Notes: generated by a model from the sequence alone, not told the origin. A stretch of 35,502 nt of DNA from Runella aurantiaca (GCF_003339505.1 NZ_QPIW01000044.1:1-35502), one strand, 5' to 3'. Shown: positions 17,023 through 25,290, counted from the stretch's first letter. Numbers and translations: made by a program.

Positions 17023-18456
17023 TTAATCACGATAATTCAACGCTGGTTTGCGGTCGCCGAGCAATGCTTTATAGCTAAAATCGGCTCCCCGCCGTTTTTC
17101 AAATTCGGCTTTTGCATCAGTGATGGTTTTCTCGTTTTGAAATAAATCAATGGCCGTCATTGCCAGCGTTTTGGCGGCCACTATCATGCCTTTCCGCCCG
17201 ATGCTCATCCCCCCCGCTGCCACCGCCTGCCAACTGTGTGCAGGAGTTCCAGGCACCCAAGTGGCGGTACGCAAACCCACCGTAGGCACGTTCCAGCTTA
17301 CGTCACCCACATCGGTAGATGCACTCGTAAGTCCCTCATTTTCTAAGGATTCTATTCTTTCAGCCGAAGCTATCTCCCGAATCCCCATGCCTTGTGTAGG
17401 CAGGATTTGTTCGGCAAATTTCATTTCTTCGGGGGTGTATTTCAGCCCACCGATGGCTTTAAGGTTATTGTGCATGGTTTGGGCCAACACATCGTTGGGC
17501 AACAATTCGTATACTCCGCCAATGACCTCCTCCTCTACGGTAGTACCAGTGGCCAACGCCGCTCCCTGCGCCGCTTTTTGTACGCGTTCCCAAATAGAAG
17601 CCACGTACTGACGACTCGGATGACGTACGTAATAATACACTTCGGCAAAATCAGGAACGACATTGGGCGCTTTACCACCGTTGGTAATGACATAGTGAAT
17701 CCGGGTGGCCGAAGGAATATGTTCACGCATCATGTTGACCGCGTAGTTCATTACCTCTACCCCATCCAAGGCCGAGCGCCCACGGTCGGGGGCTCCCGCC
17801 GCGTGGGATGAAATGCCCCGAAAACGAAACTTAGCCGATTTATTTGCCAAGGACGACGACGAGCTGGCACTGTTGGAATCGCCTGGATGCCAATGCAATA
17901 CCACGTCCACATCCTTAAATAAACCTTCTCTCACCATATAAGCTTTTCCCGAGCCACCTTCTTCGGCGGGTGTTCCATAAAAGCGAATCGTTCCTTTGTG
18001 CCCCGATTGAACGAGCCAATTCTTAACGGCAATCGCCGACGCCATCGAACCCACGCCAAACAAATGGTGCCCGCAGGCATGACCTGCTATGCCGCCAATG
18101 GCTTTTTTGACGGGGATGGAGTCTTGCGAAAGACCCGGCAAGGCGTCAAATTCTCCCAAAATCCCGATGACGGGTTTTCCTTCGCCAAAGGTCGCCACAA
18201 ACGCCGTAGGAATATCGGCCACGCCCACCTGCACTTTAAAGCCTTCTTTCTGAAGCTGTTGCTGAAGCAATGCGGAGCTTTTCACTTCCTGATAGCCCAC
18301 CTCGGCATAGTTCCAAATCTGCTTGGCCATCGCCCCATACATTTTTTCTTTTTGGTTGATTTCTTTGATGGCATTTTCGTGGGCTTTATTGGGCGGCGTT
18401 TGGGCTAACACACTCCCCATGAGCGGAAATAAGAATAATGTAAAATACTTTCTCAT
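17023..18456 (-). CDS. Exported M20-family amidohydrolase, AbgB-like
   Basis: The 477-residue protein has a signal peptide (MRKYFTLFLFPLMGSVLAQ), unusual for the mostly cytoplasmic AbgB family. M20 metal-site motifs are present: GEFDALPGLSQD, GHACGHHLFGVG and GTPAEEGGSGK; a dimerisation insert carries FRFRGISSHAAGAPDRGRSA. Length and motif order fit aminobenzoyl-glutamate utilisation protein B and related amide hydrolases. It probably cleaves an N-acyl or p-aminobenzoyl amino acid amide in the periplasm. It is the first gene of a two-gene unit with the MocR regulator, divergent from the PNPOx-like gene. Confidence 0.85.
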   Translation of the reverse strand: MRKYFTLFLFPLMGSVLAQTPPNKAHENAIKEINQKEKMYGAMAKQIWNYAEVGYQEVKSSALLQQQLQKEGFKVQVGVADIPTAFVATFGEGKPVIGILGEFDALPGLSQDSIPVKKAIGGIAGHACGHHLFGVGSMASAIAVKNWLVQSGHKGTIRFYGTPAEEGGSGKAYMVREGLFKDVDVVLHWHPGDSNSASSSSSLANKSAKFRFRGISSHAAGAPDRGRSALDGVEVMNYAVNMMREHIPSATRIHYVITNGGKAPNVVPDFAEVYYYVRHPSRQYVASIWERVQKAAQGAALATGTTVEEEVIGGVYELLPNDVLAQTMHNNLKAIGGLKYTPEEMKFAEQILPTQGMGIREIASAERIESLENEGLTSASTDVGDVSWNVPTVGLRTATWVPGTPAHSWQAVAAGGMSIGRKGMIVAAKTLAMTAIDLFQNEKTITDAKAEFEKRRGADFSYKALLGDRKPALNYRD

Positions 18457-18480
18457 CGTTGGTTTTTAGTTTTAGGTGAA

Positions 18481-18516
18481 AGAAGTGGACTACTCAATTT
18501 GTCAAAAGTGGACACG
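18481..18516. promoter_or_regulatory. Candidate PdxR/MocR operator: direct repeat of aagtggac
   Basis: Two copies of aagtggac occur at 18483-18490 and 18506-18513, 23 bp apart. The first lies in gaagtggacta, 10 of 11 to AAAGTGGWCTA, the site I recall for Corynebacterium PdxR; the second, aaagtggacac, matches 9 of 11. MocR proteins usually bind direct repeats about two helical turns apart. The site is between the divergent amidohydrolase and PNPOx-like genes, just upstream of the latter's -7 box, an activator position. That the MocR gene at 15535-17013 binds it is inference. Confidence 0.5.
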
Positions 18517-18537
18517 TATAGCAATCCAGTAAAGGTA

Positions 18538-18545
18538 TAATTTTG
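18538..18545 (+). promoter_or_regulatory. -7 promoter element of the PNPOx-like gene
   Basis: TAATTTTG matches TAnnTTTG and predicts transcription from about 18552, 20 nt before the ATG at 18572. There is no good -33 TTG, which fits a promoter needing an activator bound at the repeats just upstream. Confidence 0.45.
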
Positions 18546-18571
18546 TCAAAAAAAAGCCAAATATTCAACCC

Positions 18572-19207
18572 ATGCAGCCCACTTCCCGTACCATCCCTAG
18601 TCGCTCCGCCAAACGCGCTCATTATGACGAAGAAACCGTTTATTCCATTCTCGACGAAGCGCTTTTTTGCACCGTCAGTTGTGTCATCAATGGCCAACCA
18701 TTTTCCATTCCGACGGCCTTTGCCCGCTACGAAAACGTACTTTATCTGCACGGCTCGGTGGGTAGTCATTTCATTCGTGAAATCGAAAAAGGCATTCCCG
18801 TGTGCATTACGGTGATGTTGACCGATGCGCTCGTGGTGGCAAAATCGGCCTTTAGTCACTCCGTCAATTATCGTTCAGTTATCTTATTTTCTACGGCAGA
18901 AAAGATAGAAGAATACGATAAAAAAGTAGAAGTTTTGAAATGGATTACCGAAAAAATAGTTCCTAACAGTTGGGGTTATCTCCGCCCCATGACCGAAAGC
19001 GAAGTAAGGAAAACGACCGTTTTGGGTTTCAAAATTGAGGAAGCGTCGGCCAAAACCCGTACTGGAATGCCCAACGACGAAAAAGAGGATTTGGACTTAC
19101 CGATTTGGTCGGGCTTGATTCCGTTGCGGAGCGGTCGAGGGATACCCGTTGCCGATGATTTCAGTAAAAATGTACCTTTGCCTGAGCATCTCCGTCATTT
19201 ATCATAA
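18572..19207 (+). CDS. Pyridoxamine 5'-phosphate oxidase-like flavin-binding protein
   Basis: The 211-residue protein fits the NimA/PNPOx-like split-barrel family. Features are an N-terminal RTIPSRSAKRAHYDEE, then DEALFCTVSCVINGQPFSIPTAFARYENVLYLHGS, ending in a conserved WSGLIPL segment. Such proteins bind FMN (or heme) and reduce or oxidise small molecules; only some act on B6 vitamers. Genes of this family often sit beside MocR-type regulators, as here across the divergent promoter. It likely forms a unit with the DinB (29-nt gap) and cupin genes that follow. Confidence 0.85.
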   Translation: MQPTSRTIPSRSAKRAHYDEETVYSILDEALFCTVSCVINGQPFSIPTAFARYENVLYLHGSVGSHFIREIEKGIPVCITVMLTDALVVAKSAFSHSVNYRSVILFSTAEKIEEYDKKVEVLKWITEKIVPNSWGYLRPMTESEVRKTTVLGFKIEEASAKTRTGMPNDEKEDLDLPIWSGLIPLRSGRGIPVADDFSKNVPLPEHLRHLS

Positions 19208-19235
19208 ATGTTACAAACAGGAATAATCAATCAAC

Positions 19236-19757
19236 ATGAAACGCTCTGATATTCAGCACATGCCCCAATTTTTTGACCGTTATATCCTCCTCGCCGACGA
19301 CATCGACGTGGTGGAGGGACTCAAACAAACGGCCAATATGTACCACGACGAGGCCATCCGACAGGCCATGCTTCAACTAGGCGACCAAGTGTACGCCCCG
19401 GGCAAGTGGACAGCCAAAGACATTCTTCAACATCTCATTGACAACGAGCGCATTATGTCGTACCGTGCCATGCGCTTTGCCCGCAATGACAAAACTGCGC
19501 TTCCCGGTTACGACGAAGAATTGTTTGGGGCCAATACCACCGCTAACCAACGCAGCATTGACGATTTATTGGGGGAGTTCTCGTTGGTTCGTCAATCCAC
19601 GATTGCCCTTTTCAAAAGTTTCAGCGACGAAATGCTGCACCGCGAAGGCATTAGTTTCAACCAACGCATCAGTCCGTTGGCCTTGGGATTTGTGCTGATT
19701 GGGCATCCGATTCACCACTTGAAGGTTCTGAAGGAGCGTTATTTTTCACTGATTTAA
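19236..19757 (+). CDS. DinB-family four-helix-bundle protein
   Basis: The 173-residue protein shows the DinB fold pattern: GKWTAKDILQHLIDNERI with His66, and near the C-terminus GHPIHHLKVLKERY with His157 and His161. These three histidines are the usual metal site. DinB proteins are putative metalloenzymes, some acting as bacillithiol- or mycothiol-dependent transferases; the true reaction here is unknown. It follows the PNPOx-like gene and precedes a cupin gene by 35 nt. Confidence 0.85.
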   Translation: MKRSDIQHMPQFFDRYILLADDIDVVEGLKQTANMYHDEAIRQAMLQLGDQVYAPGKWTAKDILQHLIDNERIMSYRAMRFARNDKTALPGYDEELFGANTTANQRSIDDLLGEFSLVRQSTIALFKSFSDEMLHREGISFNQRISPLALGFVLIGHPIHHLKVLKERYFSLI

Positions 19758-19792
19758 GCGTAGATTTCAACATTGTTTTAACCTGTACATCC

Positions 19793-20119
19793 ATGTTTCC
19801 CCACAAAGTAAGCCTCGCCGATGCCACCGAAAAGCTAAGCCAACACAACAAGGAGTTTTTGCTGCTTTTTCAAAATAGTACGTTGGATGTAGAGTTATAT
19901 AAACCTCATCTTGTCGATAAGCAAACCCCGCACGACCGCGACGAAGTCTATATTATTGCCACCGGCGAGGCTACTTTTGAATTGGAAGGCAAAATCACTG
20001 ACGTCAGAACGGGCGATTTTTTATTCGTACCCGCCTACGCCGCCCACAAATTCACGACATTTAGTGAGGACTTTTCGACTTGGGTGCTGTTTTTCGGCCC
20101 CGTTGTCATTGAAGAATAG
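19793..20119 (+). CDS. Small cupin-domain protein
   Basis: The 108-residue single-domain cupin has a first motif near residues 46-65 (TPHDRDEVYIIATGEATFEL, with His47 and Glu51) and a second near 74-86 (GDFLFVPAYAAHKF, His85). The usual HxH of motif one is HDR, so one metal ligand is missing or replaced. The function is unknown. It is the last gene of the PNPOx-DinB-cupin unit and runs into the palindromic cluster at 20121-20219. Confidence 0.8.
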   Translation: MFPHKVSLADATEKLSQHNKEFLLLFQNSTLDVELYKPHLVDKQTPHDRDEVYIIATGEATFELEGKITDVRTGDFLFVPAYAAHKFTTFSEDFSTWVLFFGPVVIEE

Positions 20120-20120
20120 C

Positions 20121-20219
20121 ACCTAACCGTCGGACGAAAACACACCCGTCTGAAGTTTTTTAAATTCCAACCGTCGGACGGGTACAACTACTCAAAGTAC
20201 ACCCGTCTGACGGTTAGGT
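20121..20219. repeat. Palindromic repeat cluster (REP-like), probably bidirectional terminator
   Basis: The unit aaccgtcggacg and its inverse cgtctgacggtt occur in two successive hairpins. Hairpin one (about 20127-20153) has stem tcggacg/cgtctga and is followed by a T-run at 20156-20161. Hairpin two pairs aaccgtcggacgggt (from 20169) with acccgtctgacggtt over 15 bp with one G-T pair. The outermost 16 bp (acctaaccgtcggacg) is also inverted at the far end with one mismatch. The cluster fills the gap between the convergent cupin and yggS genes. Confidence 0.65.
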
Positions 20220-20869
20220 TACCTTGAGCCAAAAATAGCGCTGCCTACGCGCACCAGCGTGCTGCCTTCTTCTACGGCGAGAAGATAATCTCCGCTCATG
20301 CCCATCGACAATTCTGTCATTGAAGAATGAGCTGCTCGGAGGTTGTTAAAAAACTGCTTCAATACCCTAAATTCCCAACGAACTTGGTCTTCGTTTTCGG
20401 TATTGGAAGCCATCCCCATGAGTCCTACAATGCGCACATTTTCCAAAGCCTTAAACTCATCCGACGCCAGCAATTCATTGGCTTCTTCTTCCGAAAGGCC
20501 AAATTTGGTTTCTTCTTGGGCGATAAAAATCTGAAGCAAACAGTCAATGACGCGGTTGTTCTTTGCCGCCTGCTTGTTGATTTCTTGTAACAATTTAAAG
20601 CTATCGACCGAGTGAATCAGGGCCACAAACGGCGCAATGTACTTCACTTTATTGGTTTGCAAGTGTCCAATCAAATGCCACTCAATGTCTTTGGGCATTT
20701 GTTCGTATTTGGTCACCATTTCCTGCACTTTGTTTTCTCCGTACCGCTTAAAGCCCGCCTCGTAGGCTTCCATGAGCATTTCGACGGGCTTGGTTTTGGT
20801 GACGGCAATCAGGCGGGCTTTGGGGGCAATCTCCTCCTTTATGCGTTGTATATTCTCAGCAATTGACAT
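20219..20869 (-). CDS. yggS: YggS-family PLP homeostasis protein
   Basis: The 216-residue protein is a complete YggS/PLPBP: LIAVTKTKP with the PLP lysine Lys25, GENKVQEMV, IEWHLIGHLQTNKVKYI, LSMGMSGDYLLAVEEGSTLVRVGSAIFGSR. These are the family's hallmark blocks and the length is normal (about 220-230). It is a cytoplasmic TIM-barrel protein that binds PLP without catalysis and buffers free PLP. It is convergent with the cupin gene and stands alone. It extends the vitamin B6 theme of the MocR and PNPOx-like genes nearby. Confidence 0.93.
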   Translation of the reverse strand: MSIAENIQRIKEEIAPKARLIAVTKTKPVEMLMEAYEAGFKRYGENKVQEMVTKYEQMPKDIEWHLIGHLQTNKVKYIAPFVALIHSVDSFKLLQEINKQAAKNNRVIDCLLQIFIAQEETKFGLSEEEANELLASDEFKALENVRIVGLMGMASNTENEDQVRWEFRVLKQFFNNLRAAHSSMTELSMGMSGDYLLAVEEGSTLVRVGSAIFGSR

Positions 20870-21026
20870 AACTCATTGAATCATTTCCCGTAAAATTACC
20901 TCTTTCAGGGACTGAAAAAAAGCGATTTACCGAAAGCATCGACGCTCGTTATTTAAAATCTCCTACTATTCATTGGCATTTTATAATTTTAAAAGAACAA
21001 TAATCTAAAATACAGGCTATTACTAA

Positions 21027-21050
21027 AATAATAATTGGCAATTCATTATT
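21027..21050. promoter_or_regulatory. Palindromic site upstream of the acylase gene
   Basis: aataat-aattg-g-caatt-c-attatt is an 11-bp inverted repeat with a one-base bulge in the right arm. It lies 82 nt before the acylase ATG in an A/T-rich gap (20870-21131) that holds no gene. It may be an operator; the binding protein is unknown. Confidence 0.3.
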
Positions 21051-21131
21051 TTGCAGTTGGATAAATCAACTTATTCACTGGGTTGATTTACGTAAAAACA
21101 CGACACTTCACGTTGCTTTAACGGATTCAAC

Positions 21132-23249
21132 ATGCTCCAAAAACCGCTTATTTTCCTGTTTTCAATCCTAACTTTCGTTCGTTTGGAATACGCGTTCGGC
21201 CAGTCCAAAACCACTTACAAACAGGCAGAAATCCTGTGGGACACTTGGGGCGTGCCGCACATTTACGCCAAAAATGACGAGAGTCTTTTTTACGCGTACG
21301 GTTGGGCACAAACCCAAAATCACGGGAACCTTATCCTACAACTCTATGGGCAAGCGCGCGGCAAAGGCGCTGAATACTGGGGAGAGAAATACGCTCAGGC
21401 CGACCGTTGGGTAATCACCAATAGCATCTATGAGCGCGCCACCGAATGGTACGCCCTCCAAAAACCCGCTATGCGCAAAAATCTGGACGCCTTTGCGACG
21501 GGCGTGAATGAATACGCCAACGAGCACCCCGACAAACTGAGCAACGAAGCAAAAAGGGCTTTGCCCGTTACGGCCATTGATTTGATTGCTCATGCCCAAC
21601 GCATCACCCATTTCGTGTTTTTGGCCCCGCAGGCGCGGGTAGCCGCCGCCGAAAAAATGCAGGGCGACAAAAACGGCTCCAACGCCTGGGCCGTCGGGCC
21701 GTCCAAATCAGCCAGTGGCAATACGTTATTATTAACCAATCCTCACCTTCCGTGGTCAGATTTATACCTGTATTTTGAAGCGCAATTGGTTTCACCGGGC
21801 GTCAATACCTACGGCATCAGTCGCATGGGCTTTCCTGTATTGACGATGGCATTCAACGAAACGGCAGGCTACGCCCAAACCGTCAATACCAACGACGGAC
21901 AGGATTTTTATGAACTCACTCCCGCCGAAGGAGGCTACAAGTGGGACGGAAAAATAAAAGCATTCGAGACCAAAGAGCGAATGTTAAGAATAAGACAGCC
22001 CGATGGGACGTTGAAAGAAGAAAAAATGGTGATTCGGCATTCGGTTCATGGCCCCGTAGTGAGCGAAAAAGGCCGTAAACTCATTGCAATGCGCGTAGCG
22101 GGACTGGGGCAATCGGGCATTCTTGAACAATACTGGGACATGGCCCGGGCCAAAGATTTAGCGGCGTTTGAAGCTGCCATCAGTCGGCTGCAAATCCCGA
22201 TGTACACGTTGATGTTTGCCGACAACAAAGGCAATATTTTCAATCTTTTCAACGCCGTAGTGCCCGTACGCCCATTGGGTGATTGGAATTACTGGTCGGG
22301 CGTGGTCAGGGGCGATACATCGGCCACCTTGTGGACCCAAACCCATCCCTACAAAGACCTACCGAAAGTACGTAATCCTGCGACGGGTTGGTTACAAAAC
22401 ACCAACGAGTCCCCTTGGACCGCCACCGTCCCGATGGCCAATAACCACAAAGATTTCCCAGCTTACATGGCGCCCGGGCCAAGTATGTCTTTCAGAACAC
22501 AGCGCTCGGTGCGAATGTTGATGGAATCCGATAAAATCACGCTGGATAAATTTATTGAACTGAAACTCTCTACCCGCATGGAACTGGCCGACCGCATCCT
22601 AAAAGACCTGATTGCCGCCGCCAACCTCAATGGAAGTCCCGAAGCCAAAGAAGTCGCCACAGTATTGGCCAACTGGGACCACAACACCGACAACGACAGC
22701 AAAGGAGCATTTCTGTTCGACCGTTTTGTGAGAAAATGGGTAGGAGGAACAGAAAAACTTAATTCTCTAGGCACATCTTCAACCTTGTTTGCAACACCTT
22801 GGAACCTCGACGATCCCGTCAATACCCCCAACGGTCTCGCCGATACAAAAGCGGCCCTGAATGCCTTGTTGGAAGCCGCCAAAGAAGTAAAAGCAACCTA
22901 TGGGCGCTTGGACGTGGCTTGGGGTGAAGTATTTAGGTTCCGAATTGGCGGCGTTGACTTACCCGGCAATGGCGGCCCAGGCCCCATGGGCGTTTTCAGA
23001 ACAATGACCTTGGGAGCCCCCACCGACGGCAAATACCTCCCCGCCCACGGCGACACCTACGTGGCAGCCATAGAATTCTCAAAACCTTTAAAAGCGAAGG
23101 TTTTGACGAGTTATGGCAACGCCTCCCAACCCGATTCCAAACACAACAACGACCAATTGCCGCTTCTTTCCGAAAAGAAAATGCGCCCCGTTTGGTTTAC
23201 TCGAAAAGAAGCCGAACAGCATTTAGTCGAAAAAACGGTCTTTAAATGA
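21132..23249 (+). CDS. Penicillin-acylase-family N-terminal nucleophile amidase (secreted)
   Basis: The 705-residue precursor has a signal peptide (about 1-24, ending AFGQ) and the Ntn-hydrolase layout. An alpha-subunit region is followed by an autocleavage site before Ser183 in GDKNGSNAWAVGPSKSASG, which becomes the N-terminal nucleophile of the beta subunit; the next block is TLLLTNPHLPW. SNAW corresponds to the SNxW of AHL acylases and aculeacin acylases rather than to classical penicillin G acylase. The enzyme likely hydrolyses an acyl amide (N-acyl-homoserine lactone, lipopeptide or similar) in the periplasm; substrate cannot be told from sequence. It is convergent with the sulfatase gene, 12 nt apart. 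Confidence 0.88.
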   Translation: MLQKPLIFLFSILTFVRLEYAFGQSKTTYKQAEILWDTWGVPHIYAKNDESLFYAYGWAQTQNHGNLILQLYGQARGKGAEYWGEKYAQADRWVITNSIYERATEWYALQKPAMRKNLDAFATGVNEYANEHPDKLSNEAKRALPVTAIDLIAHAQRITHFVFLAPQARVAAAEKMQGDKNGSNAWAVGPSKSASGNTLLLTNPHLPWSDLYLYFEAQLVSPGVNTYGISRMGFPVLTMAFNETAGYAQTVNTNDGQDFYELTPAEGGYKWDGKIKAFETKERMLRIRQPDGTLKEEKMVIRHSVHGPVVSEKGRKLIAMRVAGLGQSGILEQYWDMARAKDLAAFEAAISRLQIPMYTLMFADNKGNIFNLFNAVVPVRPLGDWNYWSGVVRGDTSATLWTQTHPYKDLPKVRNPATGWLQNTNESPWTATVPMANNHKDFPAYMAPGPSMSFRTQRSVRMLMESDKITLDKFIELKLSTRMELADRILKDLIAAANLNGSPEAKEVATVLANWDHNTDNDSKGAFLFDRFVRKWVGGTEKLNSLGTSSTLFATPWNLDDPVNTPNGLADTKAALNALLEAAKEVKATYGRLDVAWGEVFRFRIGGVDLPGNGGPGPMGVFRTMTLGAPTDGKYLPAHGDTYVAAIEFSKPLKAKVLTSYGNASQPDSKHNNDQLPLLSEKKMRPVWFTRKEAEQHLVEKTVFK

Positions 23250-23261
23250 CAAAATAATAGC

Positions 23262-24641
23262 TCATTTTCTTATTGGCATGTTGGCATCAATCTTCGTCAG
23301 CCATTCGGTCAACTTTTGGTGTAACTCCTTGGCTTTATCAGGGTTTGTTTTACTCACATCCGTGGTTTCGGATTCATCATTGCCGAGGTTAAACAGCGCC
23401 GTTTCGTTGGTTTCGTAGCTTTTTACCAACTTCCAATCTCCCAGCCGCACCGCCCCCGACGGTCGACTCAGTTGATTGCTGAAATGCGGATAATGCCAAA
23501 AAATCAATCCCCGGTCAAACGCGGCGTTGGGGTTTTTGAGCAGTGCATAAAAACTTTTGGCATCAGGAGATACATTCGGCTCTTGCCCGAGTATTTCTAG
23601 CAGCGTAGGCGTATAATCCGTATTGATAAAATACTGGTCACACGTCTGCGACGCGGGCAAGGTGCCTTTCCACGAAATAAGGGTAGGAACGCGAATACCC
23701 CCTTCGTAGGTAAATCCTTTCCATTTACGCAGGTTACCCGCCGTAGTAGGAATAGGCCCAAGCTCAGGAATTCCCACGCCACCGTTGTCGGAAGTAAAAA
23801 TTACGAGGGTGTTTTCGGCCAACCCTTGCGCCTCCAGCGCCTTCATAATTTCGCCGACGCCATCGTCCAGGCTTTCAATCATCGCGGCATAATAGGGGTT
23901 ATACTTCCCTTGGAATTTTTCGTATTTTTTGAGGTATTTGCTCACTTTATCGCCCCGGGGAATCAGAAATACGTGCGGTGCCGAATAGCAGAGGTAAAGG
24001 AAAAAAGGCTGGTTTTTATCCGATTTTTTGACAAAATCAAGGGCATAATCCGTAAGTTTATCGGTCAAGTAAGTAGTTCCTTTGTCTTCAAACGTTTTTT
24101 GGAAACTATCTTCGTAAATACCGTAATTGTAGTAATCAAGCCCATTTTTACCAATCATTCGGGAGTAATCAAACCCCTGCCCCCAGGGAGCCAACGAATC
24201 GCCACCGCCTAGGTGCCATTTCCCCACAAAGCCAGTACGGTAACCTTGGGTTTTGAGCCGCTCGGCCAAGGTTATCTCTGATGCACCAAGGTACTTTGTC
24301 CACTTGGCAGGCAACAGCGGCGACAATGAATCTGTACGCTCGCCCACCAAAAAATTGGTCAGTTTGAGTCGAGCAGGGTGCTTGCCCGTCATGATAGCCG
24401 CCCGTGAAGGAGAGCATACTGGACAAGCCGAATAACTTTGGGTGAATTTTATGCCGTTTTTGGCAAGTCGGTCAATATTGGGAGTTTCGTTGAATGGATT
24501 GCCGTAGCACCCCAAATCTGCCTTTGCCAAATCGTCGGCCAGAACAAAGATGATATTGGGCCGCTTCGTTTGGGCAACACTTTGTTGACTCAACAAAAAG
24601 CCCACGGCCATTACGACCGACAAAATCGTTGATTTATTCAT
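23262..24641 (-). CDS. Secreted sulfatase (type I, formylglycine-dependent)
   Basis: The 459-residue protein starts with a signal peptide (MNKSTILSVVMAVGFLLSQQSVAQ), followed by PNIIFVLADDLAKADLGCYG with the calcium-binding Asp36-Asp37. The sulfatase signature CSPSRAAIMTGKHP follows; Cys76 is the residue matured to formylglycine. Later blocks GKWHLGG and FTSDNGG complete the active site. It acts in the periplasm on sulfate esters, probably of polysaccharides. No polysaccharide utilisation locus (SusC/SusD) is adjacent and no maturase gene is visible, so activation depends on an enzyme encoded elsewhere. Confidence 0.92.
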   Translation of the reverse strand: MNKSTILSVVMAVGFLLSQQSVAQTKRPNIIFVLADDLAKADLGCYGNPFNETPNIDRLAKNGIKFTQSYSACPVCSPSRAAIMTGKHPARLKLTNFLVGERTDSLSPLLPAKWTKYLGASEITLAERLKTQGYRTGFVGKWHLGGGDSLAPWGQGFDYSRMIGKNGLDYYNYGIYEDSFQKTFEDKGTTYLTDKLTDYALDFVKKSDKNQPFFLYLCYSAPHVFLIPRGDKVSKYLKKYEKFQGKYNPYYAAMIESLDDGVGEIMKALEAQGLAENTLVIFTSDNGGVGIPELGPIPTTAGNLRKWKGFTYEGGIRVPTLISWKGTLPASQTCDQYFINTDYTPTLLEILGQEPNVSPDAKSFYALLKNPNAAFDRGLIFWHYPHFSNQLSRPSGAVRLGDWKLVKSYETNETALFNLGNDESETTDVSKTNPDKAKELHQKLTEWLTKIDANMPIRK

Positions 24642-24933
24642 TTTACGTACCCCAGGAAAGGTTTATACTATTCATTACTTTCTAAAAGGCACTCCCTTAG
24701 TTTTTATCGTGGGTTATTTTTCATTATTTATGATGGCTTCCTCTGGCTTCCTCAGAATTTTGCATTTCAATCATTTAGCCTCACATAGCCAAAGTCTGTG
24801 ACACCAACGCGCATTTCCGTGGGATATAGCTTAGAACTCCTAAATGTAAGTCAGCAAAACCATCGACCATCTCCAAAAAACCTAAAAAGAGACCACGAAG
24901 CTCGAAGTACAAAACGGGGTTTTGTAATTAAAC
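24642..24933. other. Intergenic stretch without a recognised gene
   Basis: This A/T-rich region between the sulfatase start and the tRNA terminator has no convincing coding frame on either strand. A short tandem repeat (ggcttcctct then ggcttcctca, about 24735-24754) is the only local structure seen. Confidence 0.5.
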
Positions 24934-24969
24934 AAAAAAGGCCTTAGAAACGAATCTAAGGCCTTTTTT
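24934..24969 (-). terminator. Strong hairpin terminator of the tRNA-Arg gene
   Basis: Perfect 15-bp arms at 24934-24948 and 24955-24969 around a 6-nt loop, with A and T runs at both ends, make a bidirectional intrinsic terminator. It lies 32 nt past the tRNA 3' end on the minus strand. Confidence 0.8.
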
Positions 24970-25001
24970 GTACTACCACGAATCACCGTGAATCAATTTA
25001 G

Positions 25002-25073
25002 TGCACCCGAAGGGACTCGAACCCCTATCGATGGTACCGGAAACCACAATTCTATCCATTGAACTACGGGTGC
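25002..25073 (-). tRNA. tRNA-Arg (anticodon CCG)
   Basis: Read on the minus strand, the acceptor stem GCACCCG pairs with CGGGTGC and the discriminator is A. The D arm GTTC/GAAT is normal. The anticodon stem GTGGT/ACCAT encloses TTCCGGT, giving anticodon CCG for Arg codon CGG. The T arm AGGGG/CCCTT encloses TTCGAGT. No CCA is encoded, as expected in Bacteroidota. All four stems form, so the gene looks functional. Confidence 0.93.
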
Positions 25074-25096
25074 AAAATATGTCAAAAAAACGAAAG

Positions 25097-25180
25097 TACT
25101 CGAAACGAAACGTCGTACCGCCCTACCAATGATACCTAAAACATAAATTTACCCATTGAACTACGGGTGCAAAATATGTC
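25097..25180 (-). pseudogene. Decayed tandem copy of tRNA-Arg(CCG)
   Basis: A second, degenerate copy lies exactly 97 bp from the intact tRNA. The 5' half (acceptor strand and start of the D arm) plus 10 bp of upstream flank is an exact 28-bp repeat (25056-25083 versus 25153-25180). The remainder aligns but carries many substitutions and an indel: the anticodon region reads atgatacctaaaacat where the intact gene has atggtaccggaaacca. The acceptor 3' strand no longer pairs, so it cannot make a working tRNA. Confidence 0.75.
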
Positions 25181-25263
25181 TTCCGTTTTGAACTGTGTTG
25201 AAAATACCTCTAATGGCCGACAATCCACTCAAACGGGCTGCAAATATACAATTTTGTCTTAAA

Positions 25264-25290
25264 TTGCAAACACGTTCTATCCTTATATTG
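25264..25290 (+). promoter_or_regulatory. Weak candidate promoter of the amidase gene
   Basis: TTG (25264-25266), a 17-nt spacer and TATATTG (25284-25290), one T short of TAnnTTTG, lie about 40 nt before the amidase ATG. An alternative is TACAATTTTG about 35 nt upstream. Confidence 0.25.
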
